A DNA stretch of 64,000 nt from Ovis canadensis (GCF_042477335.2 NC_091256.1:42177001-42241000), one strand, 5' to 3'. Positions 46,936-58,925 are shown, counted from the stretch's first letter. The notes: a model not told the origin generated them from the sequence alone. Translations and numbers: made by a program.

Positions 46936-47238
46936 AATTCAAGGACTGTGTCCTCAAACCTCACAGTTTGGTCAATGCCAGGTAGCTCTTTTCAACAGGA
47001 TCCCAAGACCATCGAGGGCAGGAGTTAAGCTTTCAATCTGATCTTTCTTTTTATTTCGACCTTTCTTCACAGTAATTCAAACAATGTTTATGACTTATTA
47101 GCTCCAGGACAGAAGGGAAAGAGCCTATATTTATTTTTACCTAGTTTAGCATAACCAAGAGCTAGGAATGTCATCGCTTTGTTGAAAACCAAAAACAATA
47201 ACTTAGAGAAGGCAAATTAGTAGACCTCACAGACAAAT
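46936..47238. other. Intronic sequence, nothing recognised
   Basis: No repeat or exon could be named. Confidence 0.4.
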
Positions 47239-47239
47239 A

Positions 47240-47455
47240 GGATTCTCAGGCTGCTCAGCGGTCAACAATCTGCCTGCCCAATGTAGGAGACGCAGGATAT
47301 ACAGGGTTGATCCCTGGGTCAGGAAGATCCTGGAGAAGGAAATGGCAACCCACTCTAGTATTCTTGCCTGGAAAATCCCATGGACAGAGAAGCCTGGTGG
47401 GCTGCAGTCCATGGGGTTGTAAAGAGTCAGACACGACTGAGTGACTGAGCACAGA
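47240..47455 (+). mobile_element. Bov-tA SINE
   Basis: Sense copy with a diverged head (gattctcaggctgctcagcg), then gatccctgggtcaggaagat, gaaatggcaacccactctag, gtccatggggttgtaaagag and gacacgactgagtgactgag. Confidence 0.92.
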
Positions 47456-49790
47456 TGTAGGCATGCACAGACAAATAGAAAATAACAGGTCCATAGGTTT
47501 CCCCTGAATTAGCAGACTAGCAAAAATAGAGTGTGGTAGTGAAGTTTAAGATATTATAAAGAAGCACTTAATGGCTCATTAAATAGTTACTGAACTCTGC
47601 AGACTGGTCTGTACAGATGCATGCTCATTATTTAATCCACCTGCAGGACCAGAATAGGAGTAATTATCATGTTTATACTGTTACTGAAATTTAGACATTC
47701 TTCACATTATCTGAAGTTTTACTTTCTTTTACAAATTTATTTGGCCCAAACCATTATCATTAATTACTGATACTTTATGATAGACATTTCTATAGCCCTG
47801 TCATTTTTTTATAGAGCCTTTGCAGTGGTTTATGACAGCTTTACTTGGGGAGAGATAAGGAACTATCTCAATTATGTTGCCTTATGACCATTACACATCT
47901 TTTGAGTATCAAAAGATGAGTTCATTATACTATTTAGAGACTTTGCTATTCTTCAGCTTTAAATTATCATCAGATTTAGGAGGATGTGTTAATTCCAGTG
48001 TCAAAGATCTCTGCAGTAATCCAAAAGGCAATGATGGATGACAGAGATGGAGTCAAGAGTCACGTTGTCATGGTAACCCAGAGCTTCTCCCCTGATTTCT
48101 GCTCACCCTTGGTCTTTTCCATGGATTCTCAAAGAATTCTCAAGAAGAAAGAAAATGAAAGTTACAAATGGGATTCTTGATATAATAAAATCCTATTTTT
48201 GTCTAGTGCCTTCTATCAAATCTTTTCTACTGTCTTCCCACTATACCATCCCTAAGCTTCCTATATCATCTTAGTGATAAACCTATATTTTTAGAACATT
48301 CTTATGCATTTTCATGAGGTTTTAATGTTTATTTCAGGTAAGAAACTTACATGAAGCTTATGTTTGTTTGATATGGTATTTTGATGGTGCCTCTTTCTGT
48401 GGCTCAGTCTGTGATTGCCCTCCAGGGTTGATATTAGAACTGTGCAAAATCTGGGCTTTGAAAATCTGCAAGTGTATTTAGAGTTCTTTCAAAAGAAATG
48501 TGTTTACCAAAAAAATTTTAAAAAGTCAGGGAAACATCTGGGAGGGTCTTGTCTACTTTTTTTAACTGACTCTCTAACAAAACTCGAAGATGATAGAGCA
48601 ATGTGGGTACTAGGTGAATTATGGGGCTTTTATTTTCCAGCTCTGGAAACCCATATGAACCCCTCTTCTGCCACATTCCTTGGAAAGGCCAAAAAGAGGT
48701 TAAATAACATGAGACAAAGAGTCTGTGCTTGACAATTACACTGCATTACAATCATGACTATTTCCAGTCTCCTGTGTTCAATTTAGGCAATTCCATGCTT
48801 TCTTTCTATCAAAATAAAATGAACAGAGAAAATGCAAATTTGAGCCCTAGCTGTCATTTCGTTTGCCTTCATTTGACTGTGTTCTGATCATGTGCACACA
48901 AAGAAAGGAAGGTCCAATCTCTCTCTGCTCATCAGACTGCATGCCAGAGGGCACCCCTCATGTTGTAGGATAACCTTCCAGGAGAGGTGACATAAGCTGG
49001 ATCATTATGTGAAGCCAGGGGTACAGAACATCACCCTGCTGGGAAGGATTCACACCAGTACTTGGGAGGATGGATTAGTTGATGAAACGTGTCCTCCCTG
49101 TGATCTCAAGCTCAGCTCTCTCCCTGCACAATGGCTTTTCTTTAAAGGCAGTAGCATGGAGCTTAAAACAGGATTCTGATTGTCAAGGTCAGGATGAGCC
49201 ATTTGTGCCCTCTTCTTCCAAGCTTGCTCCCTAATCCTAGCCAATGGCCTTTCCAAGTCTTGGGAATGCTGAAAGTGGCTTCAGGAGGAAGAGTGAAGCA
49301 CTATTGCCACAAAGTTCATCACTCACCAAACAGCAGCCCTTAGGTGCTTACCCTGTGAGTGGCTGACTGGCATGACCAAAGTTCTAATCCATTTGTTACT
49401 TTACTGACTGAAAATCTAGAAGGCTTCCTCCTTATCATATAAAAGATTACAATAAAGATAACTTGGGGGTTTTGAACCTGGGGTTGGGCAGCCGCCTGAG
49501 GAGGAAGCTGCACAATATCCTAAGGTGCCTTTCTGCACTGTGGACACTGTCTGTTCCACTCCAGTCGCTATTTCTGGAACAAGGGCAGACGTTTGTGTCT
49601 CTCCTGCATCTGTGTTCATCCCAGCTTTCAGCCTGCAAAGACCTTTACTTTATTCCTGTCAATGGAAATTCTTCCATATACAACTCAATCCACTAATTAT
49701 TACCCTATTTATTATTAAGGAAAAAAAAGGAAGGTCTAATGGTTGTAGAAACCCTCAAGGACTTGTGTCCTTGAAAACTGCTGGCCTTTC
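47456..49790. other. Intronic sequence, no gene seen
   Basis: Largely unassigned. The plus frame 48415-48732 (105 aa) and others lack domains. No young repeat was recognised. Confidence 0.4.
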
Positions 49791-49797
49791 CTTTTCC

Positions 49798-50036
49798 TTT
49801 TTTTTTTTTTTTTTTCTTAACTGTGGTAAAAGACTCTGATGCTGGGAGGGATTGGGGGCAGGAGGCGAAGGGGACGACAGAGGATGAGATGGCTGGATGG
49901 CATCACTGACTTGATGGACGTGAGTCTGGGTGAACTCTGGGAGTTGGTGATGCACAGGGAGGCCTGGAGTGCTGCGATTCATGGGGTTGCAAAGAGTCAA
50001 ACACGACTGAGCGACTGAAATGAACTGAACTGAAAT
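49798..50036 (+). mobile_element. BovB 3' end behind a T run
   Basis: A T run (49798-49816) precedes about 210 bp of the BovB 3' end: gactctgatgctgggaggga, ggatgagatggctggatggc, gggttgcaaagagtcaaaca, then a gaactgaactgaa tail. No coding capacity. Confidence 0.88.
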
Positions 50037-50044
50037 ATACTTAA

Positions 50045-50444
50045 TATAAAAGTCACTATTTTAACTTTATTTTAACCATACACTTTAAATTTAGTGTATG
50101 GTTTAGTTGAATAATATTGCATTGTGTGGATATACCATGTTTTCTATTCATCTCTTGCTGAACACTTGCACTGTTGCTATCTGTTGCTTATTGTGAAGAA
50201 CATTGCCAGGAACATGGGTGTACAAGTGTCTGTTCAAGTCTGCTTTCAATTTTCTTGAGTATATACCTAGGAGTGGAAGTGGCTGGATAATATGGCAATT
50301 TTATGTTTAACTTTTTGAGGAACTGCCAAACTGTTTTCTGCAGTGGCTGAACCATTTTACATTTCTCCCAGCAATGCACAGAGGTTTCAATTTCTCCACA
50401 TTCCTGCCAATACTCATATTCCAATTTTTGGTAATAGCCTTCCT
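50045..50444 (-). mobile_element. Old L1 ORF2/3' region, antisense (segment 1)
   Basis: Antisense L1: aatattgcattgtgtggata, gaacatgggtgtacaagtgt, tagtggaagtggctggataa-like, ttctccacattcctgccaat. Continues at 50672, 51242 and 51669 after later insertions. Confidence 0.8.
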
Positions 50445-50677
50445 GAATGGACTCATTTGAAAAGATCCTGATGCTGGGAAAAATTGAAGGCGGGAGGAGA
50501 AGGGGACAGCGGAGGATTAGATGGTTGGATGGCATCACCGACTCAATGGACATGAACTTGAGTAAACTCTGGGAATTGGTGATGGACAGGGAGGCCTGGT
50601 GTGCTGCAGTCAACTCTTTGGGGTTGCAAAGAGTCGGACACGACTGAGCGACTGAACTGAATTGAACTGAACTTCCT
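50439..50677 (+). mobile_element. BovB 3' end inserted in L1
   Basis: A 227-bp BovB tail (50445-50671: aaagatcctgatgctgggaa, ggattagatggttggatggc, gagtcggacacgactgagcg, gaactgaattgaactgaa). It is flanked by the 6-mer cttcct at 50439-50444 and 50672-50677, and the L1 sequence continues across the site. Confidence 0.88.
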
Positions 50678-50743
50678 CACAGATATGAACTGATATTTCA
50701 TTATGGTTTTATTTGCACTTGTCTAATGACTAATGATGTAGAG
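50678..50743 (-). mobile_element. Old L1, antisense (segment 2)
   Basis: atttcattatggttttattt then gtctaatgactaatgatgt match the antisense L1 ORF2 C-terminal region. It stops at a DNA transposon whose 8-bp duplication begins at 50736. Confidence 0.8.
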
Positions 50744-50870
50744 CAGGGGTCCCCAACCTCCATGATCTAATGCTTGATCTGAGATGGAGCTGATGTAACA
50801 ATAATAGGAATAAAGTGCACACTAATTATAATGTGCTTGAATCATTCTGAAACTATTCCCCCCACTCCCA

Positions 50871-50907
<37 letters not shown>

Positions 50908-51241
50908 AAGTCGCTTCCGTCGTGTCCAACTCTGCGACCCCATAGAGGGCAGCCTACCAGGCTCCCCTGTCCCTGGGATTTTCCAGGCAAGAACACTGGA
51001 GTGGGTTGCCATTTCCTCTCCAGTGCATGAAAGTGAAAAGTGAAAGTGAAGTTGTTCAGTCGTGTTCGACTCCTGGCGACCACACGGACTGCAGCCTATC
51101 AGGCTCCTCCACCCACAGGATTTTCCAAGCGAGAGTACTGGAGTGGGGTGCCATTGCCTTCTCCCACTCCCATCCTAGTCCGTGGAAAAATCGTCTTCCA
51201 CAAAACCAGTCCCTGGTGCCAAAAAAGATTGGGGACCACTG
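50744..51241. mobile_element. hAT-like non-autonomous DNA transposon, split by a SINE
   Basis: Terminal inverted repeats: caggggtccccaacc on the left (50744) and gattggggaccactg on the right (51227-51241). The 8-bp flanks atgtagag (50736-50743) and atatagag (51242-51249) differ by one base, fitting hAT-type integration. The host L1 resumes on both sides. The transposon itself is only about 195 bp; the rest is a nested SINE. Confidence 0.85.
50861..51176 (-). mobile_element. Bov-A2 dimeric SINE with 14-bp target duplication
   Basis: The 14-mer cccactcccatcct is duplicated exactly at 50861-50874 and 51163-51176. The SINE (50875-51162) is reversed, with two monomers (gctaagtcgcttccgtcgtg and gaagttgttcagtcgtgttc starts) and a pure (GCT)11 run at 50875-50907 forming its tail. 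Confidence 0.97.
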
Positions 51242-51249
51242 ATATAGAG

Positions 51250-51350
51250 CATCTTTTTATGCCCTTATTGGTCATTTGTATATCTTCTTTGGAGAAATAT
51301 CTAGTCAAGCCTCTTGCCCATTTTTTAGTTGAATTGGATTTTGTTGTTGA
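51250..51350 (-). mobile_element. Old L1, antisense (segment 3)
   Basis: catctttttatgcccttatt, ggtcatttgtatatcttctt, tggagaaatatctagtcaag, ttttttagttgaattgga match the antisense L1 3' part of ORF2. Confidence 0.85.
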
Positions 51351-51354
51351 ACTC

Positions 51355-51452
51355 TGGTGGTTTAGTTGCTTAGTTGTGTCCGACTCTTGCGACCCCATGG
51401 ACTATAGCCTGCCAGGCTCCTCTGGCCATTGGATTTTCCAAGAAGAATACTG
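51355..51452 (-). mobile_element. Bov-tA SINE, antisense, truncated
   Basis: Reversed 3' part: ggtttagttgcttagttgtg, actcttgcgaccccatgga, cctgccaggctcctctggcc. It breaks off at a second SINE. Confidence 0.88.
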
Positions 51453-51668
51453 GCTGCTGCTGCTGCTAAGTCACTTTAGTCGTATCCGACTCTGTGCGAC
51501 CCCATAGATGGCAGCCCACCAGGCTCCTCTGTCCACGGAATTCTCTAGGCAAGAATACTGGAGTGGGTTGCCATTTCCTTCTCGAGGGGATCTTCCCGAC
51601 CCAGGGATCAAACCCTGGTCTCCTGCATTGCAGGCAGATTCTTTACCGACTGAGCTACAAGGGAAGCT
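51453..51668 (-). mobile_element. Bov-A SINE, antisense
   Basis: Reversed copy with a (CTG)n end, ctaagtcactttagtcgtat, cccatagatggcagcccacc, ttctcgaggggatcttcccg and the reversed tRNA head ttctttaccgactgagctac. Confidence 0.94.
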
Positions 51669-51850
51669 TCCAGGAAACTCTAGGAATTCTTTATATATTT
51701 TGGAAATTAATCCTTTATTAGATATATGATTTGCAAATAGTATCTCCCATCTTCCAGGTTGTTTTTCAACCTTTTGAGAGTATCCTTTGATGTATAAAAG
51801 TTGCTAACCCTTTATAAGTCTTAGATTTTAACTTAACATTTTTTTGGCAT
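51669..51850 (-). mobile_element. Old L1, antisense (segment 4)
   Basis: aattctttatatattttgga, aattaatcctttattagata, tatctcccatcttccaggtt, tgatgtataaaagttgct: the antisense L1 continues after the SINE cluster. Confidence 0.85.
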
Positions 51851-53650
51851 CTGTGATTCAAAAGCCTTCGCATATTTGGTATTCTTGTGATAAGCCTGCC
51901 AATAGGAGTTACCAATGATTTCTTATGCTATTTTGTGCTTAAAATACTTAATCCAATATGGTCCTTGTTACTTGGAGACCAATAACCAGCCAGCAGATGG
52001 GGAAAACTTGAAAGACTGTTGTTAACGCACATGTGCCATGGACTGCCCTGGGATAAACTTCTTTTGAAATCAAGAATAACTAATTTTAAGGACAGTGATG
52101 AGGGCAGCTCTGTTAGAATGCCTTCTGGGTATCATGTGTGGTTTAAAGAAACATGATTCCACAGTCTTCACAAAATGTACCAATTGGATGGGCTCTTGGC
52201 ACAAAGACCAGTGCCTAGTAATTGGAAGGAATTAAAAGGAAATTAAGTTTAAAAATGGTTTCCATTACTGGTCCAAGTCTGAGGGAATATGTTACACAAG
52301 GTCACAATTCATACATGAAATCTTACTGGGAGACAACATGAAAGCTGTGAAAGAATTATGCATTTCTTGAAAAAGAATTAAGATATTTGAGTTTTCTAGT
52401 AACGCTTTGCTTATAAAAGGCTATTGCAGCACAAATTCTGCACCTTTTAAGTTGATAGGTTCAATCTCAAATAGCTGTTCATTTTTTAATGGCATAAATG
52501 TGGTCTGAGTTCAGAGTCTAGTCACTGTCATTCCTGTAAGAGATCTGAGTGGGCAGTTTCTCAAAGTCCTGCCAGTGACAAGAGGCTTGTAAATGAGGAA
52601 TCAATCATAATGTCCTATGACACTTCTTTGCCCCCCATGCCATCTCTACTTTTTTATTTTGAAAACATTTCAGAGTTTTCCCAAAGTGCTAGGAAACACT
52701 CCCGGTGGGCTAGATGGATGGTCCAAATGCCACTAATGATGCCTGTTTCCTGGAGAACTGCCTAAGATGGGCAGAAATCATTTCTAATACAGTGCCCAGC
52801 AGAGATCTGCCTTTTATGAATATTTAAATAACTATATAATGGGTACGTCTCCATCAAAAGAAATCTCCCCCAGCTTTGTACCTCCTTAACTTCCTAACTT
52901 CCAAAGCATTACCTTAAAAAAAAAAAAAAAAAAAAACTCCTAGGAGCCACAGTCAGAATAAAACCAAGGTAGACACTGCCTTGACCTAGAATGGGTGCCA
53001 AATGCTGAGTATGAGGCTCACAGTCTCACTTGCATAACAGCAGAGAGACTCCTCCAGCCCCTCCAAGTGTTCTAGAGCACAAGCCATGGCCTAAATGGGT
53101 GTGCACAGCTCATAGTCTTCAGGGGTAGATCACAGGAGAGACATTTATACCAAAGTCGTTGTCAGGCCCATCTTGAGAAATATGGACAACAACAGTACCT
53201 AGAGAGGAACAGTTGGAACCACCAATATGCCTTCAATTTAAGACTGTGGCCAAGTTAAGCCAGGTCAGTCTGTAAACTACGTCTGTGTTATGACCTCAGG
53301 GTTCTTCTTAGACTGAGTCCACATAGTTGGAAGGTCTCAGAGGGAAAAAAAAAAAAGTTTGGGCTCAGCAGTGTGTATGGGTTAAAAGAACTGATACAGC
53401 CAGCTTGTAGAGTTCAATACATGTGGTCTGTAGAAAAAACAAATGCTCCAAAATAGCAACAAGGGGTCATCTGCTTGCAGTTAAGTCTTAGCAGAGGAAG
53501 CAGCTTCCTGTGTGGTAGGAGGTCGGAGGGTCTTGTTACAAAGAACTTGCCCATCCTCATTCCTCTGCATTCATACCGAAAAAGTCTAAGCCAAGCAAAT
53601 AGGCTATTTTGGGGTAGTTTACCCAACAAGCATGTATTAAGAACTGAGGA
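51851..53650. other. Intronic sequence, no gene seen
   Basis: No repeat family was recognised except an A run at 52915-52937 and a shorter one near 53346-53357. No coding sequence. Confidence 0.4.
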
Positions 53651-53652
53651 TA

Positions 53653-53780
53653 GGGACTTCCTTGGTGGTCTAGTGGTCAAGACTTTGCGCTTCCATTGCA
53701 GGAGGTACAGGTTTGATCCCTGGTCAGGGAATTAAGATTCTACATGCTGCTCAGAACAACCAAAAAAAAAATTTTTTTTT
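53653..53780 (+). mobile_element. CHR-2 type SINE
   Basis: gggacttccttggtggtcta, gtggtcaagactttgcgctt, ccattgcaggaggtacaggt, ttgatccctggtcagggaat, with an A-rich tail. Typical short CHR form. Confidence 0.88.
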
Positions 53781-53875
53781 AAAGAACCTAGGATACAAGG
53801 AGGCCCTCAGGTAGCCCTGGAATTGCAAACACAGATGAGACATATCTGTAGGGCTGTAATTAGGCTGAACATTTT

Positions 53876-54079
53876 TGTTGTTTAGTTGCTAAATTGTGTC
53901 CCCTTCTTGGGAATCCATGGACTGTAGCCTGCCAGGCTCCTCTGTCCATTGGATTTCCCAGAATACTGAAATTGGTTACTTCTTCGTATTTCAAGGGATC
54001 TTCATGACCCTGGGATCCAACCAGCACCTCCTGCATTGGCAGGCAGATTTTTTACCTCTGAGCCACCAGGGAAGACCTA
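53876..54079 (-). mobile_element. Bov-tA SINE, antisense
   Basis: tttagttgctaaattgtgtc, catggactgtagcctgccag, ggatcttcatgaccctggga, cattggcaggcagatttttt, acctctgagccaccagggaa. Full length, diverged. Confidence 0.9.
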
Positions 54080-54510
54080 GGCTGAACATAGGTTCTGGTT
54101 TACCCAGAATGTCTCAGGTTATGCCTATTATCCTGCATCTATCTGGTTTATTTTGTCCTCAATTTTTCATGTTTAAAAAAACACAGCATTATTATAAAGA
54201 CTGTAAAAAAAGGAGGTAAGAAGAGTTGGGCAGAGCTTCCCTCTCTACTCCCTTGGTTCCATCTTGCAATGTGTTTGATACATGCAGTGAACAGAGTTTA
54301 CACTTTAAGACATAATGTTCCTAGCAAATGGAGAGACTTATGCTGAAAGGCAACTGTGATTGGTTACTGCACACACATAATTTGTGACTGTGCTCAAACA
54401 GACTTCTATTTATACCCAGAGAAATATAAGCTGTAGATGTCAAAATTAGCAAAATTTACATATGAAGAGTTAGAGTAACTGAGCTACAAAAATGTTGTGA
54501 TAAATCTTAT
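54080..54510. other. Intronic sequence, nothing recognised
   Basis: AT-rich; no repeat or exon was named. Confidence 0.4.
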
Positions 54511-54512
54511 AT

Positions 54513-54730
54513 GGGGTTTCCCTGGTGGCTCAGTGGTAAAGAATCTGCCTACAATTCAGGAGTCCAGGGTTCAGTCCCTCGGTCAGGAAGATCCCCTGGA
54601 GAAGGAAATGGCAACCCACTCCAGTATTCTTGCCTGGGAAATCCCATGGACAGAGAAGCCTGGCGGGCCACAATCCATGGGGTCTCAAAGAGGTCAACAC
54701 GATTTAGTGGCTAAACAACAACAACAAGAA
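54513..54730 (+). mobile_element. Bov-tA SINE
   Basis: gggtttccctggtggctcag, tggtaaagaatctgcctaca, aagatcccctggagaaggaa, cctgggaaatcccatggaca, ctaaacaacaacaacaag tail. Full length. Confidence 0.95.
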
Positions 54731-57104
54731 AAGCATATATGGGGAAAAACAAAACAAAACCCAATGATTACATCAGGAAAGTAAGTAGTTTTGTCTTTTG
54801 CTGCCTGTAACCGACTGGATTTGAGAAATGTTTGCGACTTTAAAGAACTAGCTTAAATGATATGAAACTGCTGACATCAGACAGGTTTTTCATGCTTTAT
54901 AAATCTACCTAAGTGTCCTACAAAAAAAGCATAGGAGTTTTAGAAACAGATCTTCTAAATTCTGATTGTACTTTGTTCAAAACAAAGTCATAAATCCATA
55001 ATCAAGTGTTCAACAAACGAAATACAGAAATCTCAGCCTCTGAAGTTTGTAGAGTTGCAACTATTAAATAAGACAATACTCGCAAATAGGGAGGACATGA
55101 AACAGATCCCTGCCAAAGCAAGGAAGGAACTAAATGAATACCTGACAGCAAGAGACAAGCAATATAAAAGATATACCTTTAAAATTCTATTATTGTGCTC
55201 CAAAATTGATTTTGAGACAGATCTTCTGAAACTTTAACACCGAAATTCTTACTGAACTGAGAAACTCATTGTACTGAAATGAACTTATAGTTGGTTGTTA
55301 TGTAATAATTTTGCACTTGACTATGATATTCTATCAAGAGAAATAGAAGCTGTAATGTATAGATAGTTTTATGTTAAGAAATACACATACATAAATATAT
55401 AGGTAGGCAGTTAGATGACTGAAGAAGCAAAATGCTGAGGCTCTGTGATAACACTAGGAGAGAAAAAAAGAATCTTATGAAAAATACCATTGATATGACA
55501 TTAGGCATAGACTTGGTGAAGGTGACCTAAATACAAAAAGCTGTATCCAGAACAGCTATTCTGCTTATTTTAATGTCTTGGCAAATAACAGAAAGATTTT
55601 TTTTTTACTTTGGTGCACATTAAATTTTTTATCAGAAAATATTTTATTTTTGAGGGTGATTTTTCAATAGAAATATTTTATGGATTCACTAATCTAACTT
55701 CAGATTGTTAAAAGCATTGAGTACCCATTTTTCACTCTCAGAAGTGTCTCAGTTTGGATAGTAAATTTTGTGGTTCTATTATTTATATTTTAGAACAGTA
55801 AGAGATGTGTAACATAAAAACATAGAAAAGTAGCTCCCCAAAAGCAATATGGTAATCTGAAAAGATCTTCCTATCAAGTATAATTAGACATTACGGATAA
55901 GATATTTTCACAAATCTGATTAGATGCACTGGTGAGCTTGTAAGAGTAAAACATTTTTAGGCAAAAAAGAATATACAAATTTGGGGACTCAAGAGAAGTA
56001 GGCAGAACTGGAGTTTGCTTTTACCCTGAATATATCTACCAAACTAAGTGACATTCCAGCTTAGCTTTATATGGCCTCAAAGGGCATGGATAAAAATATA
56101 AAGCCCAATGCCTGTCCAACTTGAAGGTTTTAATGGGACAATCCCCATCCACAACAATTGTCCCCTGACATACACAAGAAATAAGTCTTGAAATATGGCA
56201 CTGAGAAAAGAAGGAAGAAATTATCCCCAGAATTTGGAACCAAAAGCAGAATTAACGTAGGTTTGCAGTCTTAATTCTCAGTACCTGGGTGGCCCAAAGT
56301 ATTTCAAGCTGAGAATATTATTTAGAGTATCCTCAACTGGTAGTAATCCCAGGCATTGAGTAGAAATAAATACAAATGCTAAAGTAAACCATCTTTATCC
56401 CAGGTCTCAGAGTTCTCACAAATAAAATGCCAAAGAAAATGAGTTGCCCCTGGGCAAAAATAAGCATACAAAGAAACAAGGCATCTTGAGAAAGACTCAG
56501 CAGAAACAACATGTGGCAGAAGGAGATGTTCAAACGTAGGTTACAAACAAACAACAAAAAATGGATTATGATGTTTAATGAAATAAAATAAATTAAGCAA
56601 AAAAAAAAAAAAAAAGAAAGATCAGGAATGACCAATTTCCACTGTTGGCCATGTTGGAAAAATAGGACCTGGATTTATCCTCCACTCTTAACAATAAGAA
56701 AATCAAACAGAATATTAGGAAAAAATTGATTTTGGATACCAGGCAATGGGCAACAACAGAAAGGAACCTTTGAGAGAAGGGAAACAAACAAGGTAGGACC
56801 TGAACTTGCCCAGTTCATTCTCCAGAGAGAACTTTGAGGCCACAAAACAGAAGGGCTCAAACAGAACCAGGCAGTGACCTTGCTGAATTGAGAAGACAAA
56901 ATTTGGAATCTGGGGAGGACAAAGCAGCTAAAATTTTCAGGGCAAAACACAGAAAGAAAGAAAGAGGAGTGTTAGAAAGAAAGAGAGAGAAGAGCTTCTC
57001 ATATGAAGTTGGGAATAATTTATGTTCAAGCAGAGTGGAAAGATTTACTAATACATGGAGCATTGGACAGACTGCTCAGAAAGGGCCAATAAGAAGAAGA
57101 ATGT
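54731..57104. other. Intronic sequence, no gene seen
   Basis: AT-rich. Contains an A run at about 56599-56615 and unassigned sequence. The frames 55055-55237 and 56834-57145 are lysine/arginine-rich chance frames without domains. Confidence 0.4.
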
Positions 57105-57354
57105 TAGGGTCCTCTGTGCTGCTGCGTTGCTTCAGTTGTGTCTGACTCTGTGTGATCCTATGGACTGTAGCTCCCCAACCCTGACCAGGCTCCTCTGTCC
57201 ATGGGATTCTGCAAGCAAGCATACTGGAGCGGGTTGCTGTGCCCTCCTTCAGGGGATCTTCCCAACCCAGGGATTGAACATGCATCTCTTACATCCCCTG
57301 TATTGGCAGGAGTGTCCTTTACCAATAACGCCACCCAGTGAGCACTAGGGTCCT
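57105..57354 (-). mobile_element. Bov-tA SINE, antisense, with 9-bp target duplication
   Basis: The 9-mer tagggtcct occurs at 57105-57113 and 57346-57354. The reversed SINE between them shows gttgcttcagttgtgtctga, caggctcctctgtccatggg, gggatcttcccaacccaggg and tcctttaccaataacgccac. A short internal duplication (ccccaaccctgaccaggctcc) extends the copy. Confidence 0.92.
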
Positions 57355-57439
57355 TGACTAATGATCAAATGAGCCCAAATGCTCTGCACCTGCCCTAGAG
57401 ATGATTAAAAGCAAGCCTCAAAAGGAACAAACTGATTCC

Positions 57440-58190
57440 TGTGTAAATTAGTAAATAATTCTAAATAATTCACGGGTCAAAAAAGTACTAATAATAAAAA
57501 AACAGAAAACATTTTGAGCTAATAACAGTAAAAATAATCATCACTATCAAAACTTGAGGAAAGAGACAAAGCAGTACTCAGTGGATGATGTAAGGAATTA
57601 AATGCTTATATCATAAAATAAGAGTGAAAAATGTTAAGCTAAGTAGCCATCTTAGGATGGAAGATGAAGAATAGCAAAATAATTAAAAAATAAAGTAGAA
57701 GGAAAGAAATAGTAAAGAGTAGAAATCCATACAATGAAGAACACACTATAAAAAATTACAAAAGCCCAAATAATTAAGACAGTCTGGTCTTGGGCAGAGG
57801 ATAGAATCCAGAGACAGACGCCTACATATTTGACATGTGTTACATGATCAAAGGAGCACTGGAGATGGGTGGGGATTCAATAAATGATGCAAGGAGAAAT
57901 TATTGCAAAATAGAAGAACCCAGAGTTCACAAAGTATCCATAGGAATTGATAAGCAAAAGCTCAACAACTCTATAGAAAAATAAGCAAAAGATATGAATA
58001 AGAGTTATACAAAAAGGAAGAAATAACTGACAAACATGAGAAGATATTCAACCTTATTAGCAATCAGGAAGATGCAAATTAAAATTATAATAATATGCCA
58101 TTAAGTACCCAGCAGATGGTTAAAATTTTTAAACCAGACAATTCAACTATTGGAAATGTTGGATGGAGAGAGGACTCTGGTCTATTGTTA
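57440..58190 (+). mobile_element. Old L1 ORF2 fragments, sense
   Basis: Successive matches to L1 ORF2: aaataattcacgggtcaaaa, ttttgagctaataacagtaa, taaatgcttatatcataaaa; then agagacagacgcctacatat and aagatattcaaccttattag, caatcaggaagatgcaaatt. Strongly decayed and no frame remains. Confidence 0.7.
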
Positions 58191-58216
58191 GACCATTACT
58201 AGATACTACTATTCTG

Positions 58217-58373
58217 ATTTGACCTAATGGAGAAGGAAATGGCAACCCACTCCAGTATTCTTGCCTGGGAAATCTTATGGACAGAGGAGCCTGGTGGGCT
58301 ACCGTCTACAGGGTCGCAGAGAGTCGGACACGACTTGGTGACTAAACACATACCCACAACAAATTTGACCTAA
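58217..58373 (+). mobile_element. Truncated Bov SINE with 11-bp target duplication
   Basis: atttgacctaa flanks the element at 58217-58227 and 58363-58373. The insert starts inside the SINE body (tggagaaggaaatggcaacc) and ends gagtcggacacgacttggtg, then a short tail. The tRNA head is lost by 5' truncation. Confidence 0.95.
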
Positions 58374-58420
58374 GAGAGCACATTACCTTACCCCAGAGCG
58401 AGTATAAAGGGAGAACCCAC

Positions 58421-58509
58421 AGTTTTGATGTAGATATAGAGTTGTGATGATTGGTTTTGATGTAGATTGGTTTTGATGATCAGTTTTGATGTAGGTATAG
58501 AGTTGAATG
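58421..58509. repeat. Irregular tandem repeat (GTTTTGATG-based)
   Basis: The motif gttttgatg(tag) occurs four times in 90 bp. The outer two copies share a longer stretch (tagatatagagttg / taggtatagagttg), suggesting stepwise local duplication. Confidence 0.8.
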
Positions 58510-58925
58510 AGGCCCAAGGAACTGGGGACTCTTAACACTGGTACAGACAGGAGGATGGGGGTGGAGTGGCAGACACTGGGCATTCTTGGATATCACCAAG
58601 GCCCTGGGTACCTGCCGAGGGGGTGAGGAAGGCATTCACTGGGAGGAAGAGGCACCAGCACTGAGTGGCAAAGTGGTAGTGAGGCAGTCATAAACTTTGC
58701 TTCTTTATAATTTTGTCCCTTTGCAGCTCCACTAACAGTGCTGAGTCAAATGTGGCTGCAGAGATTTCTGTTATCTGCTTCTGCATGTGCCTGGCTGCCA
58801 TGACAAAGGAAGTCTGGAGTAAACCTCCTTTGGTCAATTAGTAGTGCTGGCTCCATGGAACTGTCATGAAGATGAAATGGGCTTTAAAAAATAAAGAACT
58901 GACTATAGGCACACAGTTGGCACTA

